From contig JAHFTW010000004.1 of NCBI GenBank assembly GCA_023269235.1, positions 1 to 64,000 of the forward strand: a DNA stretch of 64,000 nt. The letters run 5' to 3'. Under the pieces are notes generated by a model, which was given only the letters and a program-made list of their open reading frames with translations, did not search any database and had not been told where the DNA came from. A program made the translations under genes and the position numbers. Positions 18,585 to 26,942 of this stretch are shown here, piece by piece; the stretch's first letter is position 1; the number at the start of each line of letters is the position of its first letter. Source of the stretch: Thermoplasmata archaeon (GTDB lineage Archaea > Thermoplasmatota > E2 > JACPAO01 > JAHFTW01).

Positions 18585-19628
18585 CTAGGGCGTCCCGATG
18601 GCGGAGAGGCCGCGCGCGGCGCGGGCGGCGTTCAGGAGGTCGAGGCGGTACATGGCCACGACGGGAGGGATGGCCCCGGACGGGATCCCGAGGTCGCGGG
18701 CGTCCTGCGCGTCCTTGAGGAAGCTCGCGGCGAGCGGGTCGTCGGTGAACGTGAGCTTGGCGAAGGCGGCCGCGAGGAGGTCGTCCCCCAGCCGTTGGCC
18801 GGTGGCGGCCTGGATTCCGTCGTTGATGGTGGCGAGGACATCGGCCCCGCCGTCGCGCACGGCGGCCGTGGCGGCGACGTGGGCGTCGAGAAGGCGACGG
18901 ACGGTGCCGGGGTGGCGGTCCAGGTACGTTTGGGTGGTCACGAGCTGCGTCGTGACGAACTGGCCGTCCGGCCACAGGCTGCGCTCGTCAAGGAACTGCA
19001 CGCCGTGGCCGTCGCGCTCCAGCCGCGTCGCCCAAGGTTCCGGCACCCAGGCGCCATCCACCTGCCCGCGGGTGAACAAGGCGAGGATGTCCGGGTTGGC
19101 CGCGTTGATAACCTGCACGGAGCCGCCTTTGTCCGTCGTCGACTGGCCGCGCGACTGGAGGTAATGCTTGAGGCTGATGTCCTGCGTGTTCCCGAGCTGC
19201 GGGCTCGCGAAGGTCTTGCCTGCGAAATCCCCGTCCGCCTTCAGGACTAGGTCAGGCTGGACGATGAAGCGTGCCCCGCCCGAGGCGGCACCTGCCACGA
19301 TGACGACGACGCCGGGGCCCGCGACCGCGAGGGCGTTGAGGGTCGGGCTGGGGCCGACGTAGGTGGCATCGACACGCCCGGTCAGGAGGGCGCCAATCGC
19401 CGTGGGGCCGTCGAAGAACTTGGTCGCCTGGACCTTGACCTCGGGGCCAAGCGCCTTCGCGAAGAGGCCGGTCTGCAGTCCGTACAGCGCCTGGGCATGC
19501 GTCAGGTTGGGGAAATAGCCCAGGCGCAAGGTGCCCGGGTCGTCCGTCTGGACGCAGCCGGAGGCAGCCAACGCCCCGGTGACGAGCAGGGCCAAGGCCC
19601 AAGCTGGCCGGATGGGGACCCCCGTCAT
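18585..19628 (-). CDS. ABC transporter substrate-binding lipoprotein (SsuA/NrtA-like)
   Basis: A 347-residue lipoprotein. The start at 19628 gives a signal peptide with lipobox (GALAASGC) and sits about 27 bases from a TATA element, so the mRNA is probably leaderless. The fold is recognisable from LRLGYFPNLTHAQALYGL, FDGPTAIGALLTGRVDATYVGP, VIVAGAASGGARFIV and VDGAWVPEPWATRL, as in sulfonate, nitrate or taurine receptors. The ligand cannot be fixed. It is the first gene of a three-gene importer operon, divergent from rpl21e. Confidence 0.9.
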   Translation of the reverse strand: MTGVPIRPAWALALLVTGALAASGCVQTDDPGTLRLGYFPNLTHAQALYGLQTGLFAKALGPEVKVQATKFFDGPTAIGALLTGRVDATYVGPSPTLNALAVAGPGVVVIVAGAASGGARFIVQPDLVLKADGDFAGKTFASPQLGNTQDISLKHYLQSRGQSTTDKGGSVQVINAANPDILALFTRGQVDGAWVPEPWATRLERDGHGVQFLDERSLWPDGQFVTTQLVTTQTYLDRHPGTVRRLLDAHVAATAAVRDGGADVLATINDGIQAATGQRLGDDLLAAAFAKLTFTDDPLAASFLKDAQDARDLGIPSGAIPPVVAMYRLDLLNAARAARGLSAIGTP

Positions 19629-19651
19629 CCAGCTTCCATCCCCCCCGTGGT

Positions 19652-19658
19652 GATAAGC
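19652..19658 (-). promoter_or_regulatory. TATA box of the ABC importer operon
   Basis: On the minus strand the sequence reads GCTTATC. It is centred about 27 bases before the ATG at 19628, which places the transcription start on or next to the start codon (leaderless mRNA). Confidence 0.5.
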
Positions 19659-19731
19659 GCTCCTCCAGGGCCTCCGGTGCCTCCTGGGGCCCTCCTGGAC
19701 CAGTTTGCTCCCTGCGGCCGGAGCAACGGCT

Positions 19732-19737
19732 ATAAGG
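19732..19737 (+). promoter_or_regulatory. TATA box of the rpl21e-rpoF operon
   Basis: TATAAG stands in GC-rich sequence 70 bases before the L21e ATG. It predicts a start near 19761 and a leader of about 45 bases, longer than most promoters in the window. That fits a ribosomal protein gene with a translated leader. Confidence 0.5.
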
Positions 19738-19806
19738 GTCCACACGTCGCCGCAGGACACCGCGTGCGGTCACCTCTAGGGAGGCCGCCGACATAAGAGG
19801 ACCACC

Positions 19807-20103
19807 ATGCCCGTCCGCTCCAAGGGACTCCGCTCGAAGACCCGCCACCTGCTGCTCAAGGACCCCAGCAAGCGCGGCGTCCTGCCGCCTAACCGCGTGC
19901 TCGCCCAGTTCCCCGTTGGCTCGTCCGTCGCCATCAAGATGGAGCCCAGCCAGCTCAAGGGCATGACCCACAAGCGCTTCCAGGGCCTGACTGGCAAGGT
20001 CGCCGGCAAGCAGGGCGATGCCTTCGTCATCGACGTCCTGCACGGCAACATGGCCAAGACCCTCGTCGTTCGCGCCGAGCACCTCATCGCCATCACCCAG
20101 TAG
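19807..20103 (+). CDS. rpl21e: 50S ribosomal protein L21e
   Basis: A 98-residue archaeal/eukaryotic ribosomal protein, at the family's usual length. Recognisable parts are the basic N-terminus (MPVRSKGLRSKTRHLLLKDP), the KRGVLPPNRVLAQFPVGSSVAIKM block and the C-terminal segment GNMAKTLVVRAEHLI. It begins the operon with rpoF and the DUF655 gene, an order that is common in archaea. rpoF follows after 12 bases. Confidence 0.96.
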   Translation: MPVRSKGLRSKTRHLLLKDPSKRGVLPPNRVLAQFPVGSSVAIKMEPSQLKGMTHKRFQGLTGKVAGKQGDAFVIDVLHGNMAKTLVVRAEHLIAITQ

Positions 20104-20107
20104 GAGG
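20102..20107 (+). promoter_or_regulatory. strong Shine-Dalgarno site of rpoF
   Basis: AGGAGG begins just inside the L21e stop codon and lies 8 bases before the rpoF ATG. It shows that internal genes of operons here use Shine-Dalgarno initiation, whereas many first genes look leaderless. Confidence 0.7.
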
Positions 20108-20115
20108 ATTTTCCC

Positions 20116-20481
20116 ATGTCCGACGCTGACGTCATCCTCGAGGAGACGGTGGAGGCCGGCCGCCTGGTCAGCCTCGCCGAGGTCAAGGCCATGCTCGAGA
20201 AGGCCGGCGAGGGCCGCGTCGAGCTCACCTACGAGCAGAAGATCGCCCTCGAGCACGCCCGCCGCTTCGCCCGCGTCGAGCCCAAGGTCGCGCAGGCCAT
20301 CGTGGCCGCCGTCCAGAAGGCGCTCCCCGACGTGGAGGCCAAGTTCGCCGTCCGGGTCGCCGACCTGCTCCCCCAGCACGCCGACGACGTGCGCGCCCTG
20401 TTCCAGAAGTCCCGCCATGACCTCTCCGACGGCGACGTCGCGAAGATCATCGCCATCGTGGACGAGAACTACACTCCGTAG
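20116..20481 (+). CDS. rpoF: DNA-directed RNA polymerase subunit Rpb4/RpoF
   Basis: A 121-residue subunit that forms the stalk of archaeal RNA polymerase with Rpo7. The protein begins with the short strand DVILEETVEAGRLVSLAEVKAML. It ends with the helical HRDC-like part (LLPQHADDVRALFQKSRHDLSDGDVAKIIAIVDENY), the hallmark of Rpb4 proteins. Position between rpl21e and DUF655 is the conserved archaeal arrangement. Confidence 0.93.
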   Translation: MSDADVILEETVEAGRLVSLAEVKAMLEKAGEGRVELTYEQKIALEHARRFARVEPKVAQAIVAAVQKALPDVEAKFAVRVADLLPQHADDVRALFQKSRHDLSDGDVAKIIAIVDENYTP

Positions 20482-20489
20482 GTGACGCC

Positions 20490-21089
20490 ATGGAAGACAA
20501 CGTGTACATCCTGGACTACCTGCCGCAGGGCCGCCCCGACGCCCCGCCGTCGCGCCGCGAGCCCACCCTGATGGGCATGGGCGAGCAGCAGTTCACCCTC
20601 TTCGAGCTCAGCCCCAAGCCGGGCGCGAGCTTCACCATCGGCGACAAGGCCTACGTCGGCAAGGACGTCGAGGGCCGCACGCTGGTCCAGAAGATCCGCG
20701 GCCGCATCGCCTACCACGAGCTGACCCCCGCCGCGCACGGCGAGCTGCCGTACGTCATCGAGGAGATCATCAAGGCCGACGAGAAGCGCTTCGTGGGCTT
20801 CTTCAACACGGCCCCCAGCATCTCGGTGCGCTACCACGCCCTCGAGCTCCTGCCGGGCGTCGGCAAGAAGACCGTCGAGCACCTCGTCCAGGAGCGCAAG
20901 AAGCCCTTCGAGTCGCTTGCCGACATCGAGGCGCGCGGCAAGATCGCCAACCCGCTCAAGGTCATCGTCGGCCGCGTCCTGCACGAGCTGCAGGACCCCA
21001 CCGAGAAGTACCACATCTTCGTGCGCCCCCCGGCCCGCGAGGACGAGTGGCGCGGTGGCGGCGGCTACGGCGGCCCCCGGCGCACTTAG
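20490..21089 (+). CDS. DUF655 family archaeal protein
   Basis: A 199-residue protein of the archaeal DUF655 family, normally encoded next to rpoF and ksgA. The N-terminal half carries an OB-like strand pattern (FELSPKPGASFTIGDKAYVGKD). The C-terminal half has a helix-hairpin-helix (ALELLPGVGKKTVEHLVQERKK, near residue 118) followed by the IANPLKVIVGRVLHELQDP segment. Nucleic-acid binding is likely, but the family's function is not established. The 20-residue C-terminal tail is Gly/Arg-rich. Confidence 0.92.
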   Translation: MEDNVYILDYLPQGRPDAPPSRREPTLMGMGEQQFTLFELSPKPGASFTIGDKAYVGKDVEGRTLVQKIRGRIAYHELTPAAHGELPYVIEEIIKADEKRFVGFFNTAPSISVRYHALELLPGVGKKTVEHLVQERKKPFESLADIEARGKIANPLKVIVGRVLHELQDPTEKYHIFVRPPAREDEWRGGGGYGGPRRT

Positions 21090-21103
21090 GCCAGGCAATC
21101 GCG

Positions 21104-21109
21104 CTTAAG
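21104..21109 (+). promoter_or_regulatory. TATA-like element for the SDR gene
   Basis: CTTAAG in GC-rich sequence is centred 26 bases before the ATG at 21133. It predicts a leaderless transcript and supports this start over the TTG six bases upstream. It also suggests that the SDR gene is transcribed separately from rpl21e-rpoF-DUF655. Confidence 0.45.
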
Positions 21110-21132
21110 CCCAGCAGGCTCCCTTCTTGGGC

Positions 21133-21981
21133 ATGGCCAAAGCTTCGCGCATCGCCCTCGTCACCGGCGGCACCTCCGGCATCGGCAAGGCCACAGCCAC
21201 GGGTCTCGCGAAGGCCGGCTTCCACGTCGTCCTGCTCGCCCGCGACGCCGCGCGTGGCCGTGCCGCCCTGAAGGACATCCAGGCCGCCGTCCCCGGCGCC
21301 TCCTTGGAGCTGCTGGCCGGCGACCTGGCGTCGCAGGCCTCCGTCCGCAAGGCCGCCGCCGCGTTCGCGAAGGCGCACGGGCGCCTCGACGTCCTCGTGA
21401 ACTGCGCAGGCGTCTTCCTGCCCGAACGCCAGGTCACCGAGGATGGCGTGGAGACCACCTTCGCCACCAACTACCTCGGCTCCTTCCTGCTCACGAACCT
21501 GCTGCTGCCGAGCCTGCGCAAGGCGTCCCCGAGCCGGGTCATCAGCGTCGCCTCCCGCTACGGCGGCGCCGCCCTCGACTTCGACGACCTGCAGATGGAG
21601 CGCCGCAAGTTCAGCTACATGAAGGCCGTCCCCGCGAGCAAGCTGGCGCAGGTTCTCTTCACGCAGGAGCTGGCGCAGCGGCTGGCGGGCTCAGGGGTCA
21701 CGGCCTACGCCGTCCATCCGGGCCTCGTCGCCAACACCAAGCTCCTCGACCAGACGGGCGGCTTCTTCCGGTGGATGACGAACCGCATGGGTGGCACGCC
21801 GGAGAAGGGCGCGGACACGCCGGTCTGGCTCGCGACCGTCCCCGCGGCCGAGGCAGCCGCCCTCAACGGCATGCTGGTGTCGAAACGCAAGGCCATGAAG
21901 ACGCCAGGGCAAGGCTCCGACCCCGCCGCCCGCAAGCGGCTCTGGCAGGAAAGCGAGCGGCTCGCACCCCTCAAAGGCTGA
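21133..21981 (+). CDS. short-chain dehydrogenase/reductase
   Basis: A 282-residue NAD(P)-dependent oxidoreductase resembling the retinol dehydrogenase/protochlorophyllide-reductase-like SDRs. The cofactor motif TGGTSGIGKATA is near residue 13. The NCAGVF strand lies near 92 and TNYLGSFLLTNLLLP near 113. The catalytic pair is displaced: VASRY (Ser near 138) is followed by a YMKAVPASKLAQV helix rather than a canonical YxxSK. The substrate is unknown. The gene interrupts the conserved run from DUF655 to ksgA. Confidence 0.85.
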   Translation: MAKASRIALVTGGTSGIGKATATGLAKAGFHVVLLARDAARGRAALKDIQAAVPGASLELLAGDLASQASVRKAAAAFAKAHGRLDVLVNCAGVFLPERQVTEDGVETTFATNYLGSFLLTNLLLPSLRKASPSRVISVASRYGGAALDFDDLQMERRKFSYMKAVPASKLAQVLFTQELAQRLAGSGVTAYAVHPGLVANTKLLDQTGGFFRWMTNRMGGTPEKGADTPVWLATVPAAEAAALNGMLVSKRKAMKTPGQGSDPAARKRLWQESERLAPLKG

Positions 21982-22078
21982 CCGACCGCTCCAAATCACC
22001 GCACCCCATAGGGTCCCTGTGCAGCCTCCCGACCCCTTTCGGCAGCGGCGGCCGCACAAGCAGGAGGGCGGCACGGAC

Positions 22079-22918
22079 GTGTCCGGCTTCCGCAACGCAA
22101 CCCCCGGCGTCCCGGGGCATCGCCAGCGCAAGGACCTCGGACAGCATTTCCTGCGCGACCTCGGCGTCCTCGACTCCGTCGTCGCGAGCGCAGGCCTGGC
22201 GGAGGGGCAGCGCGTCCTCGAGGTCGGCCCAGGCCCTGGCAACCTCACCGACCACCTGCGCCACCGTGTCGGCCCTACCGGCAAGGTTGTCGCCATCGAG
22301 GCCGACCCGACGCTCGCCGCTGCCCTCATGGGCCGTTGGCCCAACGTCGAGATCGTGACGGCTGACGCCGTGCAGACCGACCTCGCGGCGCTCGGCCGCT
22401 TCGACCGCATCGTCGCCAACCTGCCCTACCTCATCTCGGGCCCCATCACCGTCGCGTTCCTCCAACTCCTGCGCGACCCAGCGACGCGCTGGGACCGTGC
22501 TGTCCTGATGTACCAGAAGGAGTTCGGCGACCGCCTGCTCGCCAAGGCGGGCGACGACGCGTACGGACGCCTCAGCGTGCACGCCGCGCGCCAGGTCGCG
22601 GTGCGCAAGGTGCGCGACGTCCCGCCGGGGGCCTTCGACCCCCCGCCCGCGGTGGACTCCATCGTCGTCGCGCTCGAGCCGCACGCCGCCCCGCCCTTCG
22701 CGGTCGCCGACGAGCGCCTGTGGACCGCCGTCGTGGACGGTGCGTTCCAGCAGCGCCGCAAGCAGATGCGCAACACCATTCCCCCCGCCGTCGCTGGGCT
22801 TGGTGTCCCGAAGGAGAAGGCGATGGCGGCCCTCGACGCGATGGGCCTCGCCTCCGAGCGGCCGGAGCAGGTGGCGCCCGAGCGCTTCGCCGAGCTCGTG
22901 GGGCGGCTCGCGGCATGA
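22079..22918 (+). CDS. ksgA: 16S rRNA (adenine-N6,N6)-dimethyltransferase KsgA/Dim1
   Basis: The enzyme dimethylates two adjacent adenines near the 3' end of 16S rRNA. I chose the GTG at 22079 because GGAGG lies 11 bases before it and it gives 279 residues, close to the family norm. An in-frame GTG at 22019 would add 20 polar residues. Motifs: KDLGQHFLRD, the SAM site EVGPGPGNLT, ADAVQTDL, and the catalytic VANLPYLIS. The QQRRKQMRNTI block is in the C-terminal rRNA-binding domain. It overlaps hemK2 (ATGA). Confidence 0.93.
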   Translation: MSGFRNATPGVPGHRQRKDLGQHFLRDLGVLDSVVASAGLAEGQRVLEVGPGPGNLTDHLRHRVGPTGKVVAIEADPTLAAALMGRWPNVEIVTADAVQTDLAALGRFDRIVANLPYLISGPITVAFLQLLRDPATRWDRAVLMYQKEFGDRLLAKAGDDAYGRLSVHAARQVAVRKVRDVPPGAFDPPPAVDSIVVALEPHAAPPFAVADERLWTAVVDGAFQQRRKQMRNTIPPAVAGLGVPKEKAMAALDAMGLASERPEQVAPERFAELVGRLAA

Positions 22919-23535
22919 GGTGGACCGGCCCCGATGGGCACGCCTACGCCATCGTCCTCGACAAGGACGTCTATCGCCCGAGCGACGACACGTTCCTGCT
23001 CGCCAAGGCGGTCCACGCCAACGTGCGGCCGGGCGAGCGCTTCCTCGAGGTCGGCTGCGGTTCTGGGCTCGTCAGCCTGGTCGCCGCCCGCGCCGGTGCC
23101 GACGTCGTGGCCTGTGACCTCAACCCGCACGCCGTCGCCGCGACGCGCCGCAACGCCGCCGAGAACCGCCTCGCGCTCACGGCAGTGGAGTCCGACCTCC
23201 TGACCGCGGCGCCGGGCCCCTTCGACGTCGTCGCCTTCAACCCACCCTACCTCCCGACTGGGCCCGAGGAAATCTTGCCAGGCCCGCTCAACCTGGCGTT
23301 TGACGGCGGGCCAGACGGCAACGCCACGGTCCTGCGCTTCGCCGAGCAGGTCGGCCGCCTTCGCCCCCCGCCCCGCCTCATCCTCGTCGTGCACTCCAGC
23401 CTCGCCGACCCGGTCGCGTTGGAGGACGCGCTGGGCAAGCTGGGCTACAACTGCTCGGTCGTGGCCGAGGAGAGCCACTTTTTCGAGCGGCTCGCGGTGC
23501 GGGCGTTCAATCGTCCTAGCCAATCGTCATCGTGA
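22915..23535 (+). CDS. HemK2/Mtq2-like protein glutamine methyltransferase
   Basis: A 206-residue SAM methyltransferase. Archaeal and eukaryotic HemK2/Mtq2 methylates the Gln of the GGQ motif in release factor aRF1. Seen here: YRPSDDTFLLAKAV near residue 20, the SAM site EVGCGSGLVSLVAA, DLNPHAVAATRRNA, and the catalytic NPPYLPTG near 112. Coupling to ksgA by ATGA follows a conserved archaeal gene pair. The 3' end overlaps the convergent lipoprotein gene by 20 bases. Confidence 0.9.
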   Translation: MRWTGPDGHAYAIVLDKDVYRPSDDTFLLAKAVHANVRPGERFLEVGCGSGLVSLVAARAGADVVACDLNPHAVAATRRNAAENRLALTAVESDLLTAAPGPFDVVAFNPPYLPTGPEEILPGPLNLAFDGGPDGNATVLRFAEQVGRLRPPPRLILVVHSSLADPVALEDALGKLGYNCSVVAEESHFFERLAVRAFNRPSQSSS

Positions 23536-24343
23536 CGGATGTCCCCCGTGCGCCGCAGTTGCGGAACGAGGCGAGGGTGGCACCGTCAGGCACCACGCCC
23601 TCGATTACGGCGGGGTCCTTCGTGACGGCCAGGACGGGGAGGCGGGTTGCGCCCTGGAAGAAGAAAAGGTCATCTTCCAGGTTGTCGGGAGTGAAGGCCG
23701 AGAACACGGCCTTGAAGGGATGGCCCGGCGCCGCGGGGTCGAGGTTGCGTGCCGCGGAGATGACTCCGTCGCCCGTCCCATGATCTGCCGTCTCGACCAA
23801 TCCGCAACCAGCGACGCCGACGGTCCACGAAACTGTGAAGGTCTGGATGACAGCGCCTGAGGAGGCCGCGGCCGGCGCGGCAACCTTGACCAGAAGAGTC
23901 CTGTTGGCGATGAGCACACCGTCGCTGACAACCAGTCTCGAGGTGTAGTTTCCGACGGCGGCATAGACGTGCGTGACGTTCGCGAGTGGCAGCTTGCCGG
24001 TCGCGTTGACGGTCTTGTCGCCGAAACTGAGGATGAAGGTGAGGTTGTCCTTGTCCGCGTCGGTGGCGTTGAAGGTGAACTTCGCCTTGAAGGCGGTCAC
24101 ATTGGCCTTGAAGGAGTTGATGACGGGGGCCGCGTTGGCCGTAGAGCCGGCCGCGGTCGCGCCGGACGAAGAGGTCGCCGCGCCCGTCGCGGTCGAGGCG
24201 GAGGTTCCAGCGCTGCTCGAGTTCTGGGTTCCGGACGAGGACGACCCGGCCAGGGTGGACGAGCTGGAGTCCGACTTGCTCGCGCAACCGGAGAACACTA
24301 GAGTCGCCACGAGGGCGATGCTAAGCAATGCGACACCACGCAT
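23516..24343 (-). CDS. Ser/Thr-rich lipoprotein with PKD-like domain
   Basis: A 275-residue secreted protein. Signal peptide and lipobox (ATLVFSGC) occupy the first 20 residues. Residues 22-72 are a Ser/Ala/Thr/Gly-rich linker, a likely O-glycosylated or disordered stalk. Residues 75-160 look like a PKD/cadherin-type beta domain (FTFNATDADKDNLTFILSFGD, then VTHVYAAVGNYTSRLVVSDG). The C-terminal 100 residues have two Cys and no recognised domain. Surface adhesion or substrate binding is a reasonable guess only. Confidence 0.75.
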   Translation of the reverse strand: MRGVALLSIALVATLVFSGCASKSDSSSSTLAGSSSSGTQNSSSAGTSASTATGAATSSSGATAAGSTANAAPVINSFKANVTAFKAKFTFNATDADKDNLTFILSFGDKTVNATGKLPLANVTHVYAAVGNYTSRLVVSDGVLIANRTLLVKVAAPAAASSGAVIQTFTVSWTVGVAGCGLVETADHGTGDGVISAARNLDPAAPGHPFKAVFSAFTPDNLEDDLFFFQGATRLPVLAVTKDPAVIEGVVPDGATLASFRNCGARGTSVTMTIG

Positions 24344-24393
24344 GGTCGTCTCAGGGGGAACCAGGGCTGAAAAGCCTTGTGGGGCCGCCCGGC

Positions 24394-25659
24394 TCAGGCC
24401 AGCAGCGCGTGTTGCTCGGCAACACTCGCGACCGCGAAGGCGGCGTTGTCGAGGCGGGTCCAGGCGCCGACCTCCGTCATGCCGGGGCCGGTGATGGCGA
24501 GGCCGACGGGTTTCTCGAAACGGAGCGCGAGCTCCTGCAGGGTCTTGGCGGTGGCGTGCGCGATGAGCTCGTCGTGGCGCGTCTCGCCCTGGATGATGCA
24601 GCCGATGACGATGACAGCGTCCACGTCGTCGCGCTTGAGGAGGTGCTGGGCGGCGAGCGGCGTGTCGTAGGCGCCGGGGACGCGCACGTGGGCGGCGAGG
24701 CTCAGGCCGAGGCGGTCGATCTCGCGGCGCGCCTTGGCGAGCATGGCGTCCGTGATGGCGAGGTTGAACGTGGCCTGCACGACGCCGACGCGGCAGGAGT
24801 CGGGGCCCTTGGGCTGCGGGGCGGGCCGAGGGGCGTCGCTGAAGTGCGGTTGGGAGGCTTGCACAGGTTGGGAAGGCCGCGGCGGCAGCGGCGACGGGGT
24901 GGGGGGCGGGAGGATGACCTCCTCGCGGTGGCCCTCGTCGTGGTGGATGACGGTCTTGATCGGGCCGTTCTCGACGGGCTCGCTCATCACGACGTCCGGG
25001 GCCGCGACGGCGGTGGCGGCGACGTCGGCCTGGGCGTCAAGCTCGGCGGCGTCCTCCTCTTGCTCGGTCGGCTTGGGGCGCGAGGGCGGGTCGTACACGG
25101 CGAAGCGCTTCGGGGTGACGACCTCGGCCTGCGGCTCCGGCATGCGGGCGAGGATGTCGGCCGCCCTGGGGGTGGAGGGCTCGCTGCGCAGGCCACGACC
25201 GGTGCGCGGGTTCTGGTCGAGGCCGGGGCGCTGGAACACCTCGAAGAGGCCGGTGTCCTCGACGGTCTCGGAAGGGGGCGGGAGGGGTTTGTCGGTGCGG
25301 GCGTGCGCCGGGGGCACGGAGCGCGCCGGCTGGCCGGGAAGGGACGGGACAGGCCAGCTCGCCGGGGCCGCCGAGCCGCCGGGGGCAGGGCGGGGAATCT
25401 CGGGGACACCGATGCCCTTCGCCAGGTTCGCCTTCGTCATGGGAGGCGTCGGGGCGTTGGGGTCCTTGGGCGGGAACTGGTAGCCCGCCTCCTTGAGGCC
25501 CTTGGACTTCCCGATGGGGCGGCCATGCTCGTCGAGGCGCGGCGGGGCCGTGTACTCCTCGAACTCGGGGGTCGCGTCCACCGTGCCGGCGGCAGCGGCG
25601 CGGGGGTCGGGCTGGCCCGCCTTGAGCATGCGCTCCACCTCCTTGCGGTCCAGTGCCAT
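24394..25659 (-). CDS. ribH: 6,7-dimethyl-8-ribityllumazine synthase with long disordered N-terminal extension
   Basis: The last 140 residues of this 421-residue protein are lumazine synthase. They have VGVVQATFNLAITDAM, VRVPGAYDTPLAAQHLL, VDAVIVIGCIIQGETRHDELIAHAT (catalytic His region) and EKPVGLAITGPGMTEVGA. The enzyme joins 5-amino-6-ribitylaminouracil to a C4 phosphate. Typical RibH proteins are only about 140-160 residues. Here residues 1-275 are an extra Pro/Ala/Glu/Asp-rich segment with short motifs and no fold I can name. The ATG at 25659 starts the extension. It is downstream of ribC and upstream of no other flavin gene. Confidence 0.88.
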   Translation of the reverse strand: MALDRKEVERMLKAGQPDPRAAAAGTVDATPEFEEYTAPPRLDEHGRPIGKSKGLKEAGYQFPPKDPNAPTPPMTKANLAKGIGVPEIPRPAPGGSAAPASWPVPSLPGQPARSVPPAHARTDKPLPPPSETVEDTGLFEVFQRPGLDQNPRTGRGLRSEPSTPRAADILARMPEPQAEVVTPKRFAVYDPPSRPKPTEQEEDAAELDAQADVAATAVAAPDVVMSEPVENGPIKTVIHHDEGHREEVILPPPTPSPLPPRPSQPVQASQPHFSDAPRPAPQPKGPDSCRVGVVQATFNLAITDAMLAKARREIDRLGLSLAAHVRVPGAYDTPLAAQHLLKRDDVDAVIVIGCIIQGETRHDELIAHATAKTLQELALRFEKPVGLAITGPGMTEVGAWTRLDNAAFAVASVAEQHALLA

Positions 25660-25717
25660 CCCAATCCCCTGGACGCCTACCTGGCTTGAAGGTTTTGAGT
25701 TCTGTGCCTGGGTCGTC

Positions 25718-26371
25718 TCAGGAGGGGCGCAGGTGGCGGGTCTCGCTCCGCTTGGGGTCGGCGGCGCCGAGGTCGCCGAAGCCCTGGCGTTGGCCCGTGC
25801 CGGCGCGCTTGACCAGCTCCTCCGGCTTCTCAAGGAGCCAGAAGGCGTTGACGGCGTGCTCCGCGACGCGGTTCTCGGTGACCTGGATGAGCTGCGCGTC
25901 GTCCTTCGCCTCGTCCATGTGGACGAAGACCTCCAGGATGTGCGACGAGGTCAGGAGCTGGGCCTGCGCGATGGCGAGGCTCGCCTCGTGGCCGCACTGC
26001 TTGTCAATGGGCTCGGGGCCGACCATGCCGCAGGCGACGACGATGGCGCAGCCGTCCTCGATGAGACGCTGGGCGGCGACGGCGAGGTCCTTGAAGCCGG
26101 GGACGGTGCGGCGGATGACGCGGCTCCCGGGGATGCCGAGGCCTTGGAGGGTGCGCACGGCGATGGCGCCCATGTTGGTGGTGCTGAACGTGGTGTCGAC
26201 CACGCCGTAGACTGGGGCGCCGGACGGCGTGCCCGTGGCCGTGGACTGCGTGGTGCTGGGCTTGTTGGCCAGGACCTCGTAGCCGAGGCGGCGCTCGATG
26301 GAGCGGGCCGTGACGGTGCGCGTGGCGGGGGCCGTCGGCTGCTCCTCCGGCGGCTTCCACATGAATCCCAT
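25718..26371 (-). CDS. ribC: riboflavin synthase, archaeal type
   Basis: A 217-residue enzyme, evolutionarily related to lumazine synthase, that dismutates two lumazines to riboflavin. Signatures: YGVVDTTFSTTNMGAIAVRTL, VIRRTVPGFKDLAVAAQRLIEDG, CGHEASLAIAQAQLLTSSHILEVFVHMDEAKDD and HAVNAFWLLEKPEELVKRAGTGQRQGFGD. About 40 extra residues (Pro/Thr-rich) precede the catalytic fold, and the C-terminus is longer than usual. The ATG at 26371 is preceded by TTTAGC about 25 bases upstream (26393-26398), a likely promoter. It is co-directional with ribH, 58 bases upstream. Confidence 0.9.
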   Translation of the reverse strand: MGFMWKPPEEQPTAPATRTVTARSIERRLGYEVLANKPSTTQSTATGTPSGAPVYGVVDTTFSTTNMGAIAVRTLQGLGIPGSRVIRRTVPGFKDLAVAAQRLIEDGCAIVVACGMVGPEPIDKQCGHEASLAIAQAQLLTSSHILEVFVHMDEAKDDAQLIQVTENRVAEHAVNAFWLLEKPEELVKRAGTGQRQGFGDLGAADPKRSETRHLRPS

Positions 26372-26498
26372 GCTCCTCGGACCGTGGCCGGGAGCTAAAC
26401 CTTGCCGAACGGAGGCGGGGCCGCCCAGGCCCTTCGGGCGCGCGACGGAGCGAAGAACTCCCCAAAACGGCCAAATCCAACGACATGGCTGGAAAGGC

Positions 26499-26942
26499 AT
26501 GGCCAACCGGCCGCCCGCATGGCCCCTCCTCCTCATCATCGTCCTCGCCGCAGGGTGCAGCGCCCCGTCCGGCACGACGCCCAGGACGACGTCCACGACC
26601 GGGTCCACCGTCGAGCCTCAAGTGATCGGCGAAGGGAGCTACGTCCTGGGCCTCCCGGACAACGGTCCCGTCAAGGTCTTGGTGGGCCTGGAGTTCGAGG
26701 TTCCGGCCAACGCCACGCACCTCCAAGTTCTTCTGACGGCCACCCAGGGCGCCAGCTTCGGGTTCAAGGCGTCCGGCGTCGCGGGGTGCGACCACGCCTA
26801 CGCAAGCCCGCTCCTGCCTGACAGCCACCCCATCCTGTACACGTGCGACACGACGTCGGGCAGTCATCTCCTGCGGTTCACGGAGGATGGCGGCAACATC
26901 CATTTCGACGTCAGCGTGACGGCGTTGGCGCCTCAGGGGTAG
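26499..26942 (+). CDS. small secreted lipoprotein, function unknown
   Basis: A 147-residue protein with a signal peptide and lipobox (LLIIVLAAGC) and a short Thr/Ser linker. It then has one small beta-rich domain with two Cys pairs' worth of cysteines (VAGCDHAY, LYTCDTTSG). There is no recognised family. It is inserted between ribC and ribL on the opposite strand and its end overlaps ribL by 10 bases. Confidence 0.6.
   Translation: MANRPPAWPLLLIIVLAAGCSAPSGTTPRTTSTTGSTVEPQVIGEGSYVLGLPDNGPVKVLVGLEFEVPANATHLQVLLTATQGASFGFKASGVAGCDHAYASPLLPDSHPILYTCDTTSGSHLLRFTEDGGNIHFDVSVTALAPQG

Noticed and set aside
22019-22078. Longer ksgA start at GTG 22019
   Set aside because: The GTG at 22079 has a GGAGG site and gives normal length; the added residues are polar and unlike the family.
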